From Desarmillaria ectypa (Eukaryota > Basidiomycota > Agaricomycetes > Agaricales > Physalacriaceae), in assembly GCA_030407005.1 (NCBI GenBank), contig JAUDYN010000007.1:2666001-2730000 (forward strand): a stretch of DNA of 64,000 nucleotides, in the 5' to 3' direction. Positions 55,621-64,000 of this stretch are shown piece by piece (the first letter of the stretch is position 1; each line of letters begins with the position of its first letter). The position numbers and the translations under genes were made by a program. The notes beneath the pieces were generated by a model. That model made no database searches and was not told the DNA's origin. It was given only the letters and a program-made list of their open reading frames with translations.

Positions 55621-58342
55621 TTATAAAGCTAGAGCCGCAGACAACTCCATCCCACGTCTTAGCTGGCCGCAAATTTCGGCAGGGGCGTCCTTGGACGTGT
55701 AGACCCGAAGACCGAGGAAAATCGAGTCATCTTCAGACATATGTTTGACGTCCCTAGCAATCTCTGCCTTGTCATCATCGCTATCGTCGTCGGAGTATTG
55801 GGAGACAACATCAGTCTTGTCAATGTCGACCTTTTTGTTGTTATCTGTGAAGATAGCTTCCATATGACCGTCCTCGTCTGCTCTCTCGTCTCCTTTCCCA
55901 TCTTCTTTGTCTTCACGTATTTGCTCGGCCGTCTTTTCCTTTTCGAGGTCAGCACTATCCTTTGTGTCTTCCTTGTCAGTGCTTTCCTTCGGTGAGTTTT
56001 CAGTCTTCTTTTCGGCCTCTTCCTCGACTGTCTTCTTCTCTTTGGCGACATTCTTTTTGGCAGCAGCTTTCTCTTCCTCCGCTTTCTTGATCGCTAATGC
56101 TTTCTGCTCTAATTCTGCCAAGTCCTTCCCAGCCAGAATATCCAAAGGAATGGGCAGATTCCGAGCCTGCGAGCTATTATCAACGTTCATGAGCCATCGA
56201 ACAACGTAGAAGATGATAAGAATACCTTGCATTGAAGTCTACAGGAAGAGAATGATCAGTCAGATACATGAAACAGGTGCCGTTTTAGTAACTCACTCGT
56301 AGCAATGGATTGACTCTTGGCGCGCTCGGTAAGTACCCTCGAAAGAAAGCGGGAATCCCAAATCTCGACGCCTTCTTGAAGGTATGTCTAGCAGTCATTC
56401 TTCTATAAGCATGCATCGCAGAAAGATAGGTTTTTCTCACCGATGGGCGATATACGAAGCGGTCCAGACGAACCTGAGTCCAAATCAGAATGATATCCCG
56501 CCTAAGGCAACCGATACGTACATGTACAACGTACGAGCCCGCCTCTAAATCCAGTTCAACGTCTACGCTCCGCGCAAGGAGCCTAGATGCCGAAGATTGC
56601 GCAACATGATCCTTATCTCCTTTTTTAAACACCACGAAATCAAAGGTCCAGTGCGAGCGCCCTGATATAGGCTTGAAGTAACGGTTGTCTAACTGGGACA
56701 GGACAATCATCGCTTTGGTGGCAGCAGGCAATGTGATAGTAACTATTATAGCAGCGACTCAGCGTAGCACGTTATAACAAAGCAGCAAATAGAACGTACA
56801 TGATACATCCCCGTACGTCCAGGCTGACGGAAGCGGGCGTGCTGTTACATGAAGCCACTGAGAGGACATGACCCAGTGTGCATCAAACAGAATGGTTTTG
56901 TCAATCTGCTCCCAGCATTCCAAGAAGTCCGTGTCTGCATCAAGGTCTCAAAGATGAGTGAAACCTGAGGAAGTAAAACGAAAAAATAACGCACACTCCA
57001 TGACAAATTGACCATCGTCTCCAAAGGAATGTCCAAGTTGGGGAAGTATCTCAAGCCATTCCGGTATCCACTGTTTCGAGCCGTCTGACCACGGGCCAGT
57101 CCATTCAGAGTTGCCCCACGGGTTTCTCACAACAACGAAACGTTTGCCTTTGCATTCAATTGCTCTGAGAACAGAGTAGACATGTCCGCCCATCAAACCG
57201 CTGACTTTGATGGAATCCTCCCCGTTACGACTAGAATCAAGGACATTGAATGTGACTCCAAAGAGACGATCATGATTGGCCTTGAGTAACTCTTCTGTCC
57301 AAAACAGATCTGGATCAAGGATGTCCTGGAGATAGCATCAGCTACCGTCATGCGGAAGAAAAGCATCAGCTGCACATTTGCGGGAATGAAACATGTTACA
57401 CCACTGTGCCTAATCAGCTCATGCTGATTAAAATAAATGAGTCATGGAACGTACCCCGTGAGGTCTTCAACGGCCTCGCAGGCCCAGCCACCGCTCAAGG
57501 CACCATAACTCCCATGGAGTTTCGCGTACGCCTTTTCGATCAACGGCACCCACGTCTCTCCATCGGTACCGGACCTGGCAAAGTAAAGGGTAGCGCTCCC
57601 CTTGCGTGAGGATCTGTTGTAGAGCGCCTTGTCGTTGTGATATAGTTGCTTTTCTGGGCCACCCAGTTCTTCGAATTTTGGGATGGACGTATAGAGAAGA
57701 CTACACAGGTTGAGATCACTGCAAGATGAATAGGGAGCAGCTTACTCGTCGATGACCACATCGACCCATTTATTGTCGCGGAAAAAGATGAATCCGTATA
57801 CTCCAACCTTTTCGTCTCTCTTAATACCCAAATGAGATGCGTATCAACTCTGTCAAGAAGTATACATACTGCAACGCAGAATCTTTCCACTAATCCTGGG
57901 GGCGTGCACACCGTTGCCAATGCGGAAACAAACCAGCAATCACCAATAGCACCCTGAAATATATCATTTGAAGATGCGCCGTCGATGAAAAACTGAGGAT
58001 TGTCGAAGATCTGCGTTACACGGAGTACATCAGAGGGGTTGTATGTTTCCTCGCTTGCAAGTCCATGAAGGCAGCGAAATCTGTCATTCTGTAGATCAAA
58101 TTCATGATCTCTGTGAAATTTAGAGCTGAACCAGGCTGTGAGGAATAATCGATAACAAACCTGAACTTCCGATTCTTCGCCTTGCATTCCTTTGCAATAC
58201 GTTCAACCTTTGCCTTGCAATCAGCAAGTGCCCTTTCTAGTTCAGCGGTGACTAGTAGACCGGCATGGTCCTGTTCTTGGAGGAACGATGCCGTGGTCTT
58301 CTCGACAGCCGGTTTTCCTTTGAAGAGATTGAAGAGAGGCAT
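55621..58342 (-). CDS. Calpain-like cysteine protease with charged C-terminal extension
   Basis: Multi-exon gene of roughly 800 residues. Exon 1 is 58342-58161; exon 2 starts at 58110; further junctions could be followed in phase, including a C-terminal join SIATNFNA|SSQARNLPIPLDILAGKDL. The CysPc domain is complete: GAIGDCWFVSALATV (catalytic Cys), SGGWACEAVEDLTG, GLMGGHVYSVLRAI (His) and VVVRNPWGNSEWTGPWSDGS (Asn). A beta-rich C2L-like domain follows (GRSHWTFDFVVFKKGDKDHV). The last ~200 residues are highly charged (Lys/Glu repeats, then DDDSDDDKAE) and probably disordered. An N-terminal helical segment (ERALADCKAKVERIAKECKA) precedes the protease. There are no EF-hands. Calpains are intracellular Ca2+-linked regulatory proteases; the substrate here is unknown. 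Confidence 0.88.
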
Positions 58343-60114
58343 TGGTACTAGGAAGAGAGTCGACTCATTAAGGTCCTATTAAATGAAGGATTCGGCAAGC
58401 CTTCGACCATCAAAGGTTGATTTTGGCGCTGAACCAGGGGGTCCCTTGTAACTTGTTATAGGTTTTGATACAGATGATCGGCAAAGTCGGATGATGTTAG
58501 AGCGAAACCTCCAGCAACGCGTCGATGAGTATATGGTCAAATGTTTTCAAGGCTGCACGAAGCATACTGTTTGGCCCCATAGATGCATTGTGCAACAAAC
58601 TAGAAGCAAGAATTGGACGCATCTGAGACGGAAGCTTGAGCGCTGATCTAGCATCTGGCACTTAGAATTATCAGTGATCGTAGTCTCGGCCCCACTTCCA
58701 GTCCAGACGAACTATGATGTTGCTTAGTGTTCCCTCCCTTGATTGAGTCCTGGGTCAGAACTTCTGAGAGAATGTTTGGTGTCATGGCCACCTAATGAGT
58801 CCCACACGTCCTCTTTATGGAAATTTTCATTCAGAATGGCAAATCAGGAAACGACTGGAGTCTGAACAATCTCTTCCGCGTGGTGGAGAAGGGTTTTGTC
58901 GGCTTCTTTGGTGCTGATGCATATGAGCTGCCACCACTCTCTGACAACATGAGCGCCTTCAGTGAAATCGAGGATCACCCGGTGAAGCCCCAGACGGCGG
59001 GGCATACAAGCTGTTCTATTACCTCAGTCTGGCTCTAACCCCAAGACTGGCCAAGACTCGGCTGTTGTCGGTCATTTCATACAATGCAGGACATTGAATT
59101 GTCCTGGTCGGGCACGCGCTGCCCTTCATTGTTCGCGATGCCAGATGCAGAGGCTCATGCTGATGTCTGCATCCTTGCAATTGACGAAGACAAAATCCTC
59201 CTGTTAGTGCAGGGAGATAGGGTTGCAGTGATCCCGAACAGCATAACAACGTTATTCGTGAGAGGGGCTGCATCTTCCAGCCGGCCGCATCTTCCAAAAC
59301 TTAATCCCAGTGATTACGCTCTACGGCATGTTTCCTACCTTTTACAAGATAAAGGTCACCTCCGCCCTTGAAGACGCCATCGTTACGAGCACTTATCCTG
59401 CTGATGCTACTTTTATCTATCGTCATGTTCCTAGGCTTCCCTGTCGCAACAGCGAGGGAATGAAGCCTCTGGAGCATCTAACTGTTCAAGTGCTCATCGT
59501 GTCTGGCGTATGCACCAGGCTATACTCATTGCCAGACGCCAGTTTTCCACGGAATCCATGTCTGACATCTGTACACAGCCCAAGCTTAAACAGTGTAGAT
59601 TTCAACAGCTGGCAATATACACGAAACACCGCTTTGTAGAACGAAATAAACCAAAAGAAGCTGCAGGGTGAAAATGTGTATCCCAGACAAAGCCACAGCA
59701 ATGATGGTAGGTCGTCCAATTCAATAAATATTAAAGCATATCGTCCTCAATCCAGTGTCAGAAAAGGGGAGTGGCAGATAGAGGGTGCAATACAGGAAGC
59801 AAACTCGTCGCCCGGCATGTTGCTTGAGGAAGGGCCGACGCAAGAACGCAAGTTTTTCTTCCTCCTCTAAATGGCCAAGTGTGCGGAAAGAGAAGTACCG
59901 AGGGGCACGTTCTCGAATTTATCTATGCTCAAACATTGCGTATGAAGACTTCTCCGAGGAGAGGGAAGTGAAAGTGGAGGTTCGGTCGTCCTGATTATCA
60001 TGATAGCTGAGAAAACGGATTGAGTCAGAGCGTCATTGAGGATCAGTGAGTACATGATACAGACAGGTAAGGGATAGAATCCCCTGCAGTGCATATTCAC
60101 GTCAGACAAGAAGG
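58343..60114. other. 1.8-kb stretch without a supported gene
   Basis: Contains the calpain promoter at its left end and the Nnf1 3' flank at its right. Plus-strand frames of 60-110 codons (for example 58817-59038 and 59310-59639) have no start context, splice partners or known motifs. Confidence 0.45.
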
Positions 60115-60978
60115 CTATGAGCGCATAACAGGCTTGGTGGACTCCATAGTTTGTCTCGTCCACGTTTCTAGTTCCTCTGATGGCAATGCCTTCCATTCTT
60201 CCAAAACCTTTGGAAGGCCGTGAGATTATGACTGTTTCGAAGTCGTACTGACACACCTCATCCAGTTTCTTAAGCAGCCTAAGCGTTTGCTCATCATTTT
60301 CGTCGGTTCGTTTTGCTTTGTCCTGTAACTGAGCGCTCAATGCACTATTCTCTTGTCCAACCTGGTTCCACAGGCATCAGAAGGAATAGTGTTGTGAAAA
60401 GACGGTGGATAAGCTTACTTGAGAGAGAATTTCTCGCAGTCGAGCGTTTTCTGCCTCCAATTTAGGAATGGTTCTGGCAGCGATAGCTGCTCGAGGTTCA
60501 AGGTCTTCTCTCCATTCATCGTTGCGCTTTATTCCGGCATCCTTTCGCTCTTTAGCTTCGTTGATGATGCGATGCAAAATGTCGATATTCTCCTGGACGT
60601 TGAAACTTCGAAATAGTCTATCTAGATCTCGCTACTCATGTTGTCAGGGCATATCACGGAATCGTTGCACTACGTACGAAGGACTGAGACTCGATGTAGT
60701 CTGATATTTGATTAAAAATGGCGATAGAGCCATCCTTATCTTCCTTGGTATATGTCGGGAAACATTCTGCAAAATCCTCGTATCTAATCCGTCGGTGAGA
60801 GTGACAGTATCAACCAGATGTGAGAGACGCACGTCCACTTTCTTGCTGAGCGCCGAACAGCAAGTTGAAGGGCAGAGTGGAAATAAGACCAGCGTATGCT
60901 ACCACCCTGTGAGTTCATTGTTAGAGTTGAAGATGAAGACACGTCGCGTGGTGTCACTTTTGTGACAGAGTGTAACAT
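60115..60978 (-). CDS. NNF1: Kinetochore MIND/Mis12-complex subunit Nnf1 (PMF1-like)
   Basis: Five exons: 60918 (or 60978)-60833, 60783-60678, 60631-60419, 60361-60257, 60207-60115; introns 47-57 nt, all in phase. From MNSQGGSIRWSYFHSAL at 60918 the product is about 200 residues, the family length; an in-frame ATG at 60978 would add 20. The Nnf1 pattern is clear: RWSYFHSALQLAVRR, KWTYEDFAECFPTYTKED, then FRDLDRLFRSFNVQENIDIL and HRIINEAKERK, followed by a coiled coil (IPKLEAENARLREILSQ, LRLLKKLDEVLEEWKAL). Nnf1 pairs with Mis12 and links inner-centromere proteins to the Ndc80 complex at kinetochores. It shares a ~200-260 bp promoter region with the divergent Dsc1 gene. Confidence 0.85.
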
Positions 60979-61176
60979 TGACGACGACAGTCGGCTGACT
61001 CGGCCGAAACTAAAGCATCCATCTAACCTGGCAATTGGGCGCGAAGAACGTTGAATTGTGGATATAGTAATAATAAAATATTTCTGCGGTAAAAAGGTTT
61101 TCCTTGAGCGTGTGCCAGTTAGATGGCGGGAGTCATGATGACTAAGCACTTTAAGCTTTGTCTGTAGCCAACGTCA

Positions 61177-64000
61177 ATGGACTCGGACCCGCTTCGCGAT
61201 GAGGAGGCCGGCGTCCCTCCGCAACAACCGCGACGGCGTTCGTTCTCATCCGCCATTGTTCTCATGATAATGCTCTTCTTGCTCACCAGCCACAACAGCG
61301 ATGAATTTCTCGCAAGACACCAGTACCAGAATGCGCTGCAGTCACTGACACATCAGCTCTCCAACTTTACCGCCTGGATGAACGGGACAGAAACCAATTT
61401 CACAGTGGTGCGCACTGTGTCTGTCCATGCTGTATGATTTTCTCATCTCCATCGGTAGCCAGATCGAGAGCCGTCTCTCACTTCTCTGCTGCATGAATTC
61501 ATCCCGGTGCATCTGCCTTTGGACCCTCTGTACTCCTCGTACTACTCCAATGTCACTGGATTCATTCGGGGAAGCTCTGCGTTTTTCAACATCACACCCT
61601 CTTTCTTGTCCACAGCTTCATACCCTTGGAAGGAAGCCGTAGAGTCTTTCATGGCCGAGGTAAACGAAACAGAGGTTGTTGAAAGGGCTGGAACATGGAA
61701 CTGGACCGCTTCTAGGAGAATTGCCCTCAGCGTTTCGGAGAAGAAGCATCCACAAGCATCGGCAATATATGAGGACCTCGTTTTGATCAATGTATGCCTT
61801 TTTCCGTCAGTGACTAGAGCATTTCACTGACACCCGCACAGGGCCGGATAGAACTTACGGACGAAAATACGAAGGAGGACTTGAAGTTTGATTTCGAAGG
61901 AGTGCATTTCATGCCCAATGGCTCAATATACGGGTTTGCGGAGCCATCGGGGTGCGTATACCGGTAGATTTTCTTTCAATCCAATTTGACCATTGCTCGT
62001 CTAGGAGAAACATAGACATCAGGCTTTTACCTTCCCTTGTGCCAGAAGATCGGAAAAACCAGACGGCACACTTCGTGGAACCCGAGCTTGCATCAAAACT
62101 GAAAAAACTTAAGAACTTGATTGACGCAGGCGTCATCGAGCATGAACCGACGCCTCAAGGTAGTTGTGATACCTCATTTCCTCGTCGTATGTCTGAAATG
62201 CGCGAACAGATGAAACCACGACGTGCCCATTCGCTCTATATGCGCAGATAGATCCAGTCAGTGTCTCGGAGCGTGAAATGCAACAACTGGAGGAAGAAAT
62301 GCAGCACCCGAAGGGTCTTCCCACCGTTTCTCCCCCAAAGCTTTCTGTCTCAGGCGTTTTTATCAGCAAGGAATGCGGTCTCATGTTTGAAATCCGAGAA
62401 ACCGAGGGGCTGAGGTTTGTGTATCTCAGCATGCCTATCAGACGATATAGTAATGATGTCTTTTCAGGTCTCGCACGTTCTTCCGCAAAGTTACGACGTG
62501 TATGTGCCCCCATCACTTTCATTTGTTTTTCTCATCTCTTCATGTAGATGCAGGAAGCGCAACAGTGATTTATTTCATACTTCTTTTTGTCCTAGCGCGG
62601 CAAATGGAACGGAGTCGTACCCCCTCCGGGATATCGCGAGTGTCCCGGTGGACGTTTTTCACACAGTCCACCATCGATTCAGTTTCTTTCGCTGGTCATA
62701 TCACTTTCGCTATTATAGCAGAAGGTCGGCCGTCTCTCTCTCTTACCGCACCAGCTTTTTTGGCCTGTACCATGTTTGTTTACGAGGCGGTGAGTCAAAC
62801 TGTCAAACTTATTCTTCACTTATAATAGTTTCTTCTAGCAATTTTCTGTTCTCATACACCAGATTCAGATGCCCGAAGACATCGTTGATTCTGCTCCTGC
62901 CCCAACTACCACTACCATGCCAGAGCGTACTAATAATGTCCCACCACCCACAGTGACTCCTGCGAACCTGGCGACAGCCCCTAATCTGTCCTTTTGGGCA
63001 TTTGCTATCCAGCATCTAAGATCCGACCCAGGTGCCAGACTTTGTAAGTTTCTTTCTTTATCATCTCCTGGTAGCGTATATTGAAGGGGTTTTCGCAGGG
63101 ATCACAATGTTCATTTTTTTAACGTTCATCGTTCGAGTTATCCTATCGCCCACGCTATCCCTTATGTTTGTTGCTCTCACATACTCGTCTATCTGGTTAC
63201 CTCAGATTATTCGCTCCATCCGCCGGGGTCGCTCAAGTGGGTTTTCGAAAGAATATGTAATAACTACGACAGTTTGCAGGCTTTACCTTGCAATGTGTGA
63301 GTAATGTCTGGGCATATGCGACCTCAACTCATTGCCCGCCAGATTTCCTTGCTTGTCCAAAGAATGTTCTGGACATCGATCCTCGCTGTGAGTCTCCCGG
63401 CACATTCTCCCTTCAATGGTCGGTCTGACAGCCAGTAGCCTGGTCATACTACCTCGCTGCTTTTGTATGCCTCCAGGCCTTCATAGTCGTTCTTCAAGAC
63501 GAACTCGGGCCAGCTTTCTTCCTTCCCGCAAAGGTATGTCACTATCTTGGATGAACGAAGGGGCCAAGGTGTATTCATTAGTATGTTATAGTATGCCGTT
63601 GTGAAGACCTACGATTATCACCCAGCATTGCCGTTTCCTGATCCTGAGGCGCCGGAACAGTCGCTCGGAGATTGTGTAATCTGTCTGGATGCTATCATAA
63701 TAGAGTCGCCTTTATTACGGAAGAGAAGGTCGACAGACGAGAAGCATGATGACTGGGATACCCGGAGCACGGCGAGCAAACGGAAAATAGCGAAAGGCAT
63801 TGATGCAAGCGGGATTCTAAACGCCGTCCAAGCTGGCGTTGGAAACGCTGTTGCGAGGAAGAATTACAGTCTTGCACCATGCCATCATCTTTTCGTGAGG
63901 CTTAGTTCTTTTCGGTTGCAGGATACTGATCATTGTCAAATCGCACAGCATACTGAATGTCTTGAGAAGGTCAGTCGTCTATCTCTATTTCTTTCTAGCG
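61177..64000 (+). CDS. Dsc1/Tul1-type transmembrane RING E3 ubiquitin ligase (truncated by window end)
   Basis: Starts MDSDPLRDEEAGVPPQQPRR with a hydrophobic signal-anchor (AIVLMIMLFLLTS), then a lumenal domain with many N-glycosylation sites (NFTAWMNGTETNFT, YYSNVTGF, FFNITPS, AEVNETE, TWNWTAS), GFAEPSGRNIDIRLLPSLVP, and from about residue 330 several membrane spans (ATVIYFILLFVLARQM, FAGHITFAIIAEG, FIFLTFIVRVIL, YYLAAFVCLQAFIVVLQ). Near the right edge the RING begins: GDCVICLDAI, then LAPCHHLF and, after an intron, HTECLEK, where the window stops. In yeasts Tul1/Dsc1 is the catalytic subunit of the Golgi/endosome Dsc complex, which ubiquitinates membrane proteins and in some fungi activates SREBP. 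The exon 1/2 junction near 61390-61470 is not resolved. Confidence 0.85.

Overview
The window reads as nuclear DNA of a filamentous basidiomycete, most likely an Agaricomycete. Genes sit on both strands and are cut by many introns of about 46-60 nt with GT..AG borders. Gene content fits: two 7TM proteins of the basidiomycete DUF6533 family, a cytosolic beta-trefoil protein, and fungal housekeeping genes. I saw no bacterial-type operon, CRISPR array, IS element, rRNA or tRNA. Exon coordinates below come from reading splice sites by eye and checking that codon phase carries across every junction; they are models, not transcript-proven.

Layout. 1-7.9 kb is gene-poor, with one frameshifted relic (80-776, minus) and one disordered acidic protein (3165-4163, minus). 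7.9-17.5 kb holds a coiled-coil protein, a leucine-rich-repeat protein, a small secreted protein, a TFIIIC subunit (triple-barrel domain), a paralogue of the first relic, a short-chain dehydrogenase and an F-box-like protein. 17.6-28.1 kb, all on minus, holds a DHA1-type MFS transporter (16 exons), the mitochondrial phosphate carrier, a disordered coiled-coil protein, DHBP synthase (riboflavin) and a phosphatidylserine decarboxylase. 30.3-38.1 kb holds ribonucleotide reductase small subunit with a cluster of ACGCGT boxes upstream, a Ser/Thr kinase, a long-chain-base phosphate phosphatase and a conserved unknown protein.

38.8-51.0 kb is the accessory island. Three genes and one relic share a C-terminal module of about 160-175 residues that I cannot assign. 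Each intact gene carries it on one phase-0 exon joined to a different front end: beta-trefoil plus a Thr-Gly/Pro-Lys linker (gene A), almost nothing (gene B), or a Pro/Cys-rich repeat (gene C). Two DUF6533 7TM paralogues lie next to it, one apparently decayed.

52.2-64.0 kb returns to core genes: an NAD(P)-binding epimerase-like protein, an unresolved small-gene region, a calpain-like protease, the kinetochore subunit Nnf1 and, running off the right edge, the Dsc1/Tul1 transmembrane RING E3 ligase. Very small exons recur (8, 9, 12, 15 and 16 nt), and two intact-looking genes each carry one missing C in a C-run, which could be assembly error or real decay.
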